From Saccoglossus kowalevskii (Eukaryota; Hemichordata; Enteropneusta; Harrimaniidae): a stretch of DNA of 12,023 nucleotides. The DNA is taken from contig NW_003121392.1 in NCBI RefSeq assembly GCF_000003605.2, forward strand, positions 1 through 12,023, written 5' to 3'. Shown here one piece after another: positions 9,001 through 12,023 of this stretch (the stretch's first letter is position 1; the number at the start of each line of letters is the position of its first letter). The translations under genes were made by a program, and so were the position numbers. The notes under the pieces were generated by a model. It was not told the DNA's origin and searched no databases. It saw only the letters and a program-made list of their open reading frames with translations.

Positions 9001-11142
9001 AGAAACTTTATTTAGACCGTTATCAAGGGGACTGTATTTGGTAAGTAGGTAGCCATGTAGGTAGCCATCATTTCTTAAACAATCTTTTAACCCTTTGACC
9101 ATAGAAACTTTATTTAGACCGTTATCAAGGGGACTGTATTTGGTAAGTAGGTAGCCATGTAGGTAGCCATCATTTCTTAAACAATCTTTTAACCCTTTGA
9201 CCATAGAAACTTTATTTAGACCGTTATCAAGGGGACTGTATTTGGTAAGTAGGTAGCCATGTAGGTAGCCATCATTTCTTAAACAATCTTTTAACCCTTT
9301 GACCATAGAAACTTTATTTAGACCGTTATCAAGGGGACTGTATTTGGTAAGTAGGTAGCCATGTAGGTAGCCATCATTTCTTAAACAATCTTTTAACCCT
9401 TTGACCATAGAAACTTTATTTAGACCGTTGTCAAGGGGACTGTATTTGGTAAGTAGGTAGCCATGTAGGTAGCCATCATTTCTTAAACAATCTTTTAATC
9501 CTTTGACCATAGAAACTTTATTTAGACCGTTATCAAGGGGACTGTATTTGGTAAGTAGGTAGCCATGTAGGTAGCCGTCATTTCTTAAACAATCTTTTAA
9601 CCCTTTGACCATAGAAACTTTATTTAGACCGTTATCAAGGGGACTGTATTTGGTAAGTAGGTAGCCATGTAGGTAGCCATCATTTCTTAAACAATCTTTT
9701 AACCCTTTGACCATAGAAACTTTATTTAGACCGTTATCAAGGGTACTGTATTTGGTAAGTAGGTAGCCATGTAGGTAGCCATCATTTCTTAAACAATCTT
9801 TTAACCCTTTGACCATAGAAACTTTATTTAGACCGTTATCAAGGGGACTGTATTTGGTAAGTAGGTAGCCATGTAGGTAGCCATCATTTCTTAAACAATC
9901 TTTTAATCCTTTGACCATAGAAACTTTATTTAGACCGTTATCAAGGGGACTGTATTTGGTAAGTAGGTAGCCATGTAGGTAGCCATCATTTCTTAAACAA
10001 TCTTTTAACCCTTTGACCATAGAAACTTTATTTAGACCGTTATCAAGGGGACTGTATTTGGTAAGTAGGTAGCCATGTAGGTAGCCATCATTTCTTAAAC
10101 AATCTTTTAACCCTTTGACCATAGAAACTTTATTTAGACCGTTATCAAGGGGACTGTATTTGGTAAGTAGGTAGCCATGTAGGTAGCCATCATTTCTTAA
10201 ACAATCTTTTAATCCTTTGACCATAGAAACTTTATTTAGACCGTTGTCAAGGGGACTGTATTTGGTAAGTAGGTAGCCATGTAGGTAGCCATCATTTCTT
10301 AAACAATCTTTTAACCCTTTGACCATAGAAACTTTATTTAGACCGTTATCAAGGGGACTGTATTTGGTAAGTAGGTAGCCATGTAGGTAGCCATCATTTC
10401 TTAAACAATCTTTTAACCCTTTGACCATAGAAACTTTATTTAGACCGTTATCAAGGGGACTGTATTTGGTAAGTAGGTAGCCATGTAGGTAGCCATCATT
10501 TCTTAAACAATCTTTTAATCCTTTGACCATAGAAACTTTATTTAGACCGTTATCAAGGGGACTGTATTTGGTAAGTAGGTAGCCATGTAGGTAGCCATCA
10601 TTTCTTAAACAATCTTTTAACCCTTTGACCATAGAAACTTTATTTAGACCGTTATCAAGGGGACTGTATTTGGTAAGTAGGTAGCCATGTAGGTAGCCAT
10701 CATTTCTTAAACAATCTTTTAACCCTTTGACCATAGAAACTTTATTTAGACCGTTATCAAGGGGACTGTATTTGGTAAGTAGGTAGCCATGTAGGTAGCC
10801 ATCATTTCTTAAACAATCTTTTAATCCTTTGACCATAGAAACTTTATTTAGACCGTTATCAAGGGGACTGTATTCGGTAAGTAGGTAGCCATGTAGGTAG
10901 CCATCATTTCTTAAACAATCTTTTAATCCTTTGACCATAGAAACTTTATTTAGACCGTTATCAAGGGGACTGTATTTGGTAAGTAGGTAGCCATGTAGGT
11001 AGCCATCATTTCTTAAACAATCTTTTAACCCTTTGACCATAGAAACTTTATTTAGACCGTTGTCAAGGGGACTGTATTTGGTAAGTAGGTAGCCATGTAG
11101 GTAGCCATCTTTTCTTAAACAATCTTTTAACCCTTTGACCAT
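10..11142 (-). CDS. giant 34-residue-repeat reading frame, 3710 aa, function unknown
   Basis: This is an open minus-strand frame made only of a 34-residue repeat, about 109 copies. The unit has Met1, Lys3, Gly4, Lys6, Asp7, a single Cys8, Asn11-Asp12, a GYLH-GYLL doublet (13-20), Tyr23-Ser24-Pro25, Asp27-Asn28-Gly29 and Val33-Ser34. There is no signal peptide, membrane segment, unique N-terminal domain or recognised motif. The unit carries a small net positive charge. Replacements seen are S24R (7 units), G29D (2), M1I (2), and single D7N, D7Y, K22E, P25T, L30V and N11K, plus one in-frame four-residue loss. The ATG at 11142 is just the first Met after the disturbed region, so it is probably not a true start. 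The stop (TAA at 12-10) comes from one missing A at the window edge. The open frame could be a by-product of a unit length divisible by three, so coding is unproven. Confidence 0.3.
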   Translation of the reverse strand: MVKGLKDCLRKDGYLHGYLLTKYSPLDNGLNKVSMVKGLKDCLRNDGYLHGYLLTKYSPLDNGLNKVSMVKGLKDCLRNDGYLHGYLLTEYSPLDNGLNKVSMVKGLKDCLRNDGYLHGYLLTKYSPLDNGLNKVSMVKGLKDCLRNDGYLHGYLLTKYSPLDNGLNKVSMVKGLKDCLRNDGYLHGYLLTKYSPLDNGLNKVSMVKGLKDCLRNDGYLHGYLLTKYSPLDNGLNKVSMVKGLKDCLRNDGYLHGYLLTKYSPLDNGLNKVSMVKGLKDCLRNDGYLHGYLLTKYSPLDNGLNKVSMVKGLKDCLRNDGYLHGYLLTKYSPLDNGLNKVSMVKGLKDCLRNDGYLHGYLLTKYSPLDNGLNKVSMVKGLKDCLRNDGYLHGYLLTKYSPLDNGLNKVSMVKGLKDCLRNDGYLHGYLLTKYSPLDNGLNKVSMVKGLKDCLRNDGYLHGYLLTKYSTLDNGLNKVSMVKGLKDCLRNDGYLHGYLLTKYSPLDNGLNKVSMVKGLKDCLRNDGYLHGYLLTKYSPLDNGLNKVSMVKGLKDCLRNDGYLHGYLLTKYSPLDNGLNKVSMVKGLKDCLRNDGYLHGYLLTKYSPLDNGLNKVSMVKGLKDCLRNDGYLHGYLLTKYSPLDNGLNKVSMVKGLKDCLRNDGYLHGYLLTKYSPLDNGLNKVSMVKGLKDCLRNDGYLHGYLLTKYSPLDNGLNKVSMVKGLKDCLRNDGYLHGYLLTKYSPLDNDLNKVSMVKGLKDCLRNDGYLHGYLLTKYSPLDNGLNKVSMVKGLKDCLRNDGYLHGYLLTKYSPLDNGLNKVSMVKGLKDCLRNDGYLHGYLLTKYSPLDNGLNKVSMVKGLKDCLRNDGYLHGYLLTKYSPLDNGLNKVSMVKGLKDCLRNDGYLHGYLLTKYSPLDNGLNKVSMVKGLKDCLRNDGYLHGYLLTKYSPLDNGLNKVSMVKGLKDCLRNDGYLHGYLLTKYSPLDNGLNKVSMVKGLKDCLRNDGYLHGYLLTKYSPLDNGLNKVSMVKGLKDCLRNDGYLHGYLLTKYSPLDNGLNKVSMVKGLKDCLRNDGYLHGYLLTKYSPLDNGLNKVSMVKGLKDCLRNDGYLHGYLLTKYSPLDNGLNKVSMVKGLKDCLRNDGYLHGYLLTKYSPLDNGLNKVSMVKGLKDCLRNDGYLHGYLLTKYSPLDNGLNKVSMVKGLKDCLRNDGYLHGYLLTKYSPLDNGLNKVSMVKGLKDCLRNDGYLHGYLLTKYRPLDNGLNKVSMVKGLKDCLRNDGYLHGYLLTKYSPLDNGLNKVSMVKGLKDCLRNDGYLHGYLLTKYSPLDNGLNKVSMVKGLKDCLRNDGYLHGYLLTKYSPLDNGLNKVSMVKGLKDCLRNDGYLHGYLLTKYSPLDNGLNKVSMVKGLKDCLRNDGYLHGYLLTKYSPLDNGLNKVSMVKGLKDCLRNDGYLHGYLLTKYSPLDNGLNKVSIVKGLKDCLRNDGYLHGYLLTKYSPLDNGLNKVSMVKGLKDCLRNDGYLHGYLLTKYSPLDNGLNKVSMVKGLKDCLRNDGYLHGYLLTKYSPLDNGLNKVSMVKGLKDCLRNDGYLHGYLLTKYSPLDNGLNKVSMVKGLKDCLRNDGYLHGYLLTKYSPLDNGLNKVSMVKGLKDCLRNDGYLHGYLLTKYSPLDNGLNKVSMVKGLKDCLRNDGYLHGYLLTKYSPLDNGLNKVSMVKGLKDCLRNDGYLHGYLLTKYSPLDNGLNKVSMVKGLKDCLRNDGYLHGYLLTKYSPLDNGLNKVSMVKGLKDCLRNDGYLHGYLLTKYSPLDNGLNKVSMVKGLKDCLRNDGYLHGYLLTKYSPLDNGLNKVSMVKGLKDCLRNDGYLHGYLLTKYRPLDNGLNKVSMVKGLKDCLRNDGYLHGYLLTKYSPLDNGLNKVSMVKGLKDCLRNDGYLHGYLLTKYSPLDNGLNKVSMVKGLKDCLRNDGYLHGYLLTKYRPLDNGLNKVSMVKGLKDCLRNDGYLHGYLLTKYSPLDNGLNKVSMVKGLKDCLRNDGYLHGYLLTKYSPLDNGLNKVSMVKGLKDCLRNDGYLHGYLLTKYSPLDNGLNKVSMVKGLKDCLRNDGYLHGYLLTKYSPLDNGLNKVSMVKGLKDCLRNDGYLHGYLLTKYSPLDNGLNKVSMVKGLKDCLRNDGYLHGYLLTKYSPLDNGLNKVSMVKGLKDCLRNDGYLHGYLLTKYSPLDNGLNKVSMVKGLKDCLRNDGYLHGYLLTKYSPLDNGVNKVSMVKGLKDCLRNDGYLHGYLLTKYSPLDNGLNKVSMVKGLKDCLRNDGYLHGYLLTKYSPLDNGLNKVSMVKGLKDCLRNDGYLHGYLLTKYSPLDNGLNKVSMVKGLKDCLRNDGYLHGYLLTKYSPLDNGLNKVSMVKGLKDCLRNDGYLHGYLLTKYSPLDNGLNKVSMVKGLKDCLRNDGYLHGYLLTKYSPLDNGLNKVSMVKGLKDCLRNDGYLHGYLLTKYSPLDNGLNKVSMVKGLKDCLRNDGYLHGYLLTKYSPLDNGLNKVSMVKGLKDCLRNDGYLHGYLLTKYSPLDNGLNKVSMVKGLKDCLRNDGYLHGYLLTKYSPLDNGLNKVSMVKGLKDCLRNDGYLHGYLLTKYSPLDNGLNKVSMVKGLKDCLRNDGYLHGYLLTKYSPLDNGLNKVSMVKGLKDCLRNDGYLHGYLLTKYSPLDNGLNKVSIVKGLKDCLRNDGYLHGYLLTKYSPLDNGLNKVSMVKGLKDCLRNDGYLHGYLLTKYSPLDNGLNKVSMVKGLKDCLRNDGYLHGYLLTKYSPLDNGLNKVSMVKGLKDCLRNDGYLHGYLLTKYSPLDNGLNKVSMVKGLKDCLRNDGYLHGYLLTKYSPLDNGLNKVSMVKGLKDCLRNDGYLHGYLLTKYSPLDNGLNKVSMVKGLKDCLRNDGYLHGYLLTKYSPLDNGLNKVSMVKGLKDCLRNDGYLHGYLLTKYSPLDNGLNKVSMVKGLKDCLRNDGYLHGYLLTKYSPLDNGLNKVSMVKGLKDCLRNDGYLHGYLLTKYRPLDNGLNKVSMVKGLKDCLRNDGYLHGYLLTKYSPLDNGLNKVSMVKGLKYCLRNDGYLHGYLLTKYSPLDNGLNKVSMVKGLKNCLRNDGYLHGYLLTKYSPLDNGLNKVSMVKGLKDCLRNDGYLLTKYSPLDNGLNKVSMVKGLKDCLRNDGYLHGYLLTKYSPLDNGLNKVSMVKGLKDCLRNDGYLHGYLLTKYSPLDNGLNKVSMVKGLKDCLRNDGYLHGYLLTKYSPLDNGLNKVSMVKGLKDCLRNDGYLHGYLLTKYRPLDNGLNKVSMVKGLKDCLRNDGYLHGYLLTKYSPLDNGLNKVSMVKGLKDCLRNDGYLHGYLLTKYSPLDNGLNKVSMVKGLKDCLRNDGYLHGYLLTKYSPLDNGLNKVSMVKGLKDCLRNDGYLHGYLLTKYSPLDNGLNKVSMVKGLKDCLRNDGYLHGYLLTKYSPLDNGLNKVSMVKGLKDCLRNDGYLHGYLLTKYRPLDNGLNKVSMVKGLKDCLRNDGYLHGYLLTKYRPLDNGLNKVSMVKGLKDCLRNDGYLHGYLLTKYSPLDNGLNKVSMVKGLKDCLRNDGYLHGYLLTKYSPLDNGLNKVSMVKGLKDCLRNDGYLHGYLLTKYSPLDNGLNKVSMVKGLKDCLRNDGYLHGYLLTKYSPLDNGLNKVSMVKGLKDCLRNDGYLHGYLLTKYSPLDNDLNKVSMVKGLKDC
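81..104. repeat. internal 12-bp doublet present in every unit (representative copy)
   Basis: Within each 102-bp unit the 12-mer gtaggtagccat occurs twice in direct succession (here 81-92 and 93-104). On the minus strand it encodes the near-duplicate tetrapeptides GYLH and GYLL. The doublet is itself built on a gtag step. It suggests that the 102-bp unit grew partly from smaller duplications, and it is the site of the only clean indel in the array. Confidence 0.9.
127..168. repeat. imperfect inverted repeat in every unit (representative copy)
   Basis: YCCTTTGA (127-134) can pair with TCAAGGGG (161-168) across a 26-base loop: seven Watson-Crick pairs and one T-G pair when Y is C. The common C-to-T variant at Y turns the outermost C-G pair into T-G on the plus strand. 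The structure is modest and could be incidental. Confidence 0.3.
145..150 (-). promoter_or_regulatory. AATAAA hexamer in nearly every unit (representative copy)
   Basis: The minus strand of each unit contains AATAAA at the Asn31-Lys32 codons (tttatt on the plus strand). It is lost only in units 5 and 51, where Lys32 is AAG. In a eukaryote this is the canonical polyadenylation hexamer, and a T/G-rich GATTGTTT lies a few tens of bases downstream in each unit. Whether it works is unknown; AATAAA also arises by chance in AT-rich sequence. Confidence 0.25.
433..1500. repeat. multi-unit block A (units 5-15), duplicated at 5113-6383
   Basis: Marker states in order: unit 5 has GGA at Gly4 plus the rare Lys32 AAG; unit 6 has S24R; unit 7 has GGA with S24R together; unit 8 GGA; unit 9 GGG; unit 10 GGA; units 14 and 15 have Asp27 GAC. 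The Lys32 AAG change and the GGA+S24R combination each occur only here and in block B, in the same order, so the two blocks share a recent common source. Confidence 0.75.
1713..1724. other. contracted 90-bp unit: one copy of the 12-bp doublet lost
   Basis: Here gtaggtagccat is present once instead of twice, so this unit is 90 bp and the encoded repeat reads NDGYLLTKY, lacking four residues. Loss of exactly one copy of an internal direct duplication is what slippage or unequal pairing would produce. The loss is a multiple of three and keeps the minus-strand frame open. Confidence 0.95.
5113..6383. repeat. multi-unit block B (units 51-63), copy of block A
   Basis: Unit 51 has GGA plus Lys32 AAG (base 5131), unit 52 S24R (5257), unit 55 GGA+S24R (5563), unit 56 GGA, unit 57 GGG, unit 58 GGA, and units 62-63 Asp27 GAC (6268, 6370). 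Relative to block A, two units (53-54) are inserted after the second unit and smaller unit-count or marker differences follow. The offset is 46 units at the left end and 48 units at the right. Confidence 0.75.
9907..10825. repeat. candidate three-unit higher-order period (306 bp)
   Basis: The GGA marker (T on the plus strand) falls at 9907, 10213, 10519 and 10825, exactly 306 bp apart, with two GGG units between each pair. This is the only place where the marker is evenly spaced over more than two steps. It could record duplication of a three-unit block. The Asp27 GAC change at 10246 is present in only one of the blocks, so the copies have since diverged or the spacing is coincidental. Confidence 0.45.
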
Positions 11143-11221
11143 AGAAACTTTATTTAGACCGTTATCAAGGGGACTGTATTTGGTAAGTAGGTAGCCATGT
11201 AGGTAGCCATCATTTCTTAAA

Positions 11222-11329
11222 CATATCTTTTAACCCTTTGACCATAGAAACTTTATTTAGACCGTTGTCAAGGGGACTGTATTGGTAAGTAGGTAGCATG
11301 TAGGTAGCCATCATTCTAAACAATCTTTA
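11222..11329. other. repeat junction with a cluster of six indel bases (frame break)
   Basis: Compared with the unit consensus, this stretch has acatatc for acaatc (one extra base near 11224), gtattgg for gtatttgg (one T lost near 11282), gtagcatg for gtagccatg (one C lost near 11297), cattctaaac for catttcttaaac (two T lost, 11314-11318) and atcttta for atctttta (one T lost near 11326). The net change is minus four bases, which shifts the minus-strand frame. All losses are in runs of the same base. No other frame-breaking indel occurs until the window edge at base 12-14. This pattern fits uncorrected long-read or low-coverage sequence better than natural decay, but a real broken copy cannot be excluded. 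Confidence 0.85.
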
Positions 11330-11852
11330 ATCCTTTGACCATAGAAACTTTATTTAGACCGTTATCAAGGGGACTGTATTTGGTAAGTAGGTAGCCATGT
11401 AGGTAGCCATCATTTCTTAAACAATCTTTTAACCCTTTGACCATAGAAACTTTATTTAGACCGTTATCAAGGGGACTGTATTTGGTAAGTAGGTAGCCAT
11501 GTAGGTAGCCATCATTTCTTAAACAATCTTTTAACCCTTTGACCATAGAAACTTTATTTAGACCGTTATCAAGGGGACTGTATTTGGTAAGTAGGTAGCC
11601 ATGTAGGTAGCCATCATTTCTTAAACAATCTTTTAACCCTTTGACCATAGAAACTTTATTTAGACCGTTATCAAGGGGACTGTATTTGGTAAGTAGGTAG
11701 CCATGTAGGTAGCCATCATTTCTTAAACAATCTTTTAACCCTTTGACCATAGAAACTTTATTTAGACCGTTATCAAGGGGACTGTATTTGGTAAGTAGGT
11801 AGCCATGTAGGTAGCCATCATTTCTTAAACAATCTTTTAACCCTTTGACCAT
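11316..11852 (-). CDS. promoter-proximal fragment of the same 34-residue-repeat frame, 178 aa
   Basis: Five perfect copies of the 34-residue unit are followed by a shifted end (LKIV then TAG) caused by a missing T in the run at 11325-11328. The ATG at 11852-11850 is the first Met after an in-frame TAG at 11870-11868, with four sense codons (GAA ATA TTA GTT) plus the Ser codon TCT between them. If the frame is real this is the best start visible, but it is also simply Met1 of the first repeat copy. An AGGA lies 13 bases upstream, too far for a normal bacterial ribosome site. The frame differs from that of the 3710-aa piece by a net four missing bases at 11222-11329. I infer that both are one interrupted frame. 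No function can be assigned. Confidence 0.22.
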   Translation of the reverse strand: MVKGLKDCLRNDGYLHGYLLTKYSPLDNGLNKVSMVKGLKDCLRNDGYLHGYLLTKYSPLDNGLNKVSMVKGLKDCLRNDGYLHGYLLTKYSPLDNGLNKVSMVKGLKDCLRNDGYLHGYLLTKYSPLDNGLNKVSMVKGLKDCLRNDGYLHGYLLTKYSPLDNGLNKVSMVKGLKIV

Positions 11853-11867
11853 AGAAACTAATATTTC

Positions 11868-11924
11868 CTAGCTTAAAGGGCGGTAGTCATTGCGCCACAC
11901 ATGCGTGAAATATATGGGTTTCAT
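11868..11924 (-). other. 18-codon open stretch in frame with the repeat, closed by TAG
   Basis: An ATG at 11924-11922 opens MKPIYFTHVWRNDYRPLS and stops at TAG (11870-11868). It is in the same frame as the repeat ORF that begins 15 bases further on at 11852. The next in-frame stop upstream is a TAA seven codons before the ATG. It could be an upstream ORF, part of an exon or intron boundary, or chance. Its residues do not resemble the repeat apart from Arg-Asn-Asp. Confidence 0.15.
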
Positions 11925-11942
11925 ATAAACAAAGATGGCGAC

Positions 11943-12016
11943 TTAGACTGTTATGCAGATCAAGGAGTACAAACTGAGACTCTTGTCTGGATACTAATAC
12001 ATGTATTATGATCATT
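11943..12016. repeat. possible diverged relic of the 102-bp unit
   Basis: Four short blocks occur in the same order and orientation as in the unit: ttagactgttat (11943-11954, 11 of 12 matching), caaggag (11961-11967, 6 of 7), catgta (12000-12005) and atcatt (12011-12016). Gaps between them differ from the unit by +6, +8 and -2 bases. If real, about 83 bp (11860-11942) separates the clean array from an older copy. The match is weak and may be chance in AT-rich DNA. Confidence 0.3.
11995..12008. repeat. 14-bp perfect palindrome
   Basis: TAATACATGTATTA reads the same on both strands and is followed directly by a second palindrome ATGATCAT (12008-12015), sharing one base. Such sites can bind dimeric proteins, but AT-rich DNA produces them readily and nothing ties this one to the array. 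Confidence 0.4.
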
Positions 12017-12023
12017 AATATAT

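Larger units (their letters stand above)
1..11859. repeat. 102-bp tandem repeat array, about 116 copies
   Basis: A 102-bp unit repeats head to tail with almost no drift. Anchoring on the C/T site in the motif aaYcctttgacc gives 117 occurrences from base 25 to 11841, spaced 102 bp apart. The exceptions are one 90-bp unit (around 1713) and a disturbed junction near 11222-11329. Copies are typically identical or differ by one base. The main variable bases are that C/T site (T in 26 copies), an A/G site 33 bases later (G in 13 copies) and an A/T site 42 bases later (T in 7 copies). The array ends abruptly at gaaact (11854-11859). On the left it runs to the window edge, where the first three bases and one missing A depart from consensus. 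Such homogeneity implies recent expansion or continuing unequal exchange and conversion. It is a minisatellite or satellite by structure; I do not recognise the family. Confidence 0.98.
11860..12023. other. AT-rich non-repeat right flank with no recognised gene
   Basis: The tandem repeat stops after 11859 and this 164-bp flank has no copy at unit-level identity. It contains a small open stretch on the minus strand (11924-11868), a 6-bp inverted repeat TATATG/CATATA (11911-11916 and 11922-11927), a 14-bp palindrome (11995-12008) and a weak colinear resemblance to the unit at 11943-12016. I see no long open frame, RNA gene or clear promoter. Relative to the minus-strand frame this is the upstream side. 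Confidence 0.8.

Noticed and set aside
10-11142. Tetratricopeptide (TPR) repeat protein, suggested by the 34-residue period
   Set aside because: The TPR pattern of small and aromatic residues (Gly8, Tyr11, Ala20, Ala27, Pro32) does not fit any rotation of this unit, which contains no Ala at all. Near-perfect DNA identity is also unlike a TPR domain.
10-11142. Ankyrin, leucine-rich, pentatricopeptide or Sel1 repeats
   Set aside because: Period and signature residues do not match; the Gly-Tyr-Leu doublet and Asp-Asn-Gly turn are not hallmarks of these families.
11142-11142. ATG at 11142 as a genuine translation start
   Set aside because: It is simply the first repeat Met downstream of the indel cluster; every unit has the same Met.
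1-11859. CRISPR array
   Set aside because: There are no unique spacers: the whole 102-bp period is conserved, and no cas genes or leader are visible.
1-11859. Telomeric or subtelomeric repeat, because of the recurring aaccct
   Set aside because: The aaccct occurs once per 102 bp within a complex unit and is not tandem at 6-7 bp.
1-11859. Plus-strand open frames through the array
   Set aside because: All three plus-strand frames and the other two minus-strand frames meet a stop in every unit.
11852-11874. Bacterial ribosome binding site (AGGA) before the ATG at 11852
   Set aside because: The AGGA lies 13 bases from the ATG, beyond the usual spacing, and nothing else in the window suggests a bacterial operon.
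11911-11927. TATA-like sequence or hairpin (TATATG/CATATA) as a promoter or terminator for the array
   Set aside because: A 6-bp AT-rich stem without a T-run is too weak, and such motifs are common in sequence of this composition.
11860-11942. Small inserted transposable element (MITE-like) at the array edge
   Set aside because: I find no terminal inverted repeats and no target-site duplication at its ends, so the inserted-element reading rests only on the uncertain relic at 11943-12016.

Overview
The window is almost entirely one tandem array. A 102-bp unit (37 of 102 bases G+C in the consensus) is repeated about 116 times from base 1 to about 11859. It is followed by 164 bp of AT-rich non-repeat sequence (11860-12023). 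I see no recognisable gene family, rRNA, tRNA, transposase or CRISPR array.

The unit is 34 codons long, so any frame open through one unit stays open through all of them. Only one of the six frames is open: the minus strand, reading a 34-residue unit that starts MVKGLKDCL and ends LNKVS. This gives an uninterrupted minus-strand reading frame at 11142-10 (3710 aa) and a second piece of the same repeat at 11852-11316 (178 aa). They are separated by one unit junction (about 11222-11329) where six missing or extra bases cluster, against no frame-breaking indel in the preceding 11 kb. That looks like unpolished sequence or one decayed copy, so the two pieces were probably one frame of about 3950 codons. 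Whether it is translated is undecided: a chance-open 34-codon unit would give the same picture.

Units differ by only about 60 base changes in total, by my reading. Three markers recur: Gly4 GGG/GGA (26 units with GGA), Asp27 GAT/GAC (13 units with GAC) and Ser24Arg (7 units). Used as barcodes, they show that the array grew by copying multi-unit blocks: units 5-15 match units 51-63, a rare haplotype recurs exactly 36 units apart, and a three-unit period appears near 9.9-10.8 kb. One unit lost 12 bp by collapse of an internal 12-bp doublet.

The host is probably a eukaryote: AT-rich, a very long homogeneous satellite-like array, no usable Shine-Dalgarno site, and no neighbouring compact genes. 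I cannot name the organism. The right flank has a short in-frame open stretch ending in TAG just before the array, and a possible strongly diverged relic of the repeat. The left edge coincides with the window end, so I cannot tell whether it is the true end of the array.
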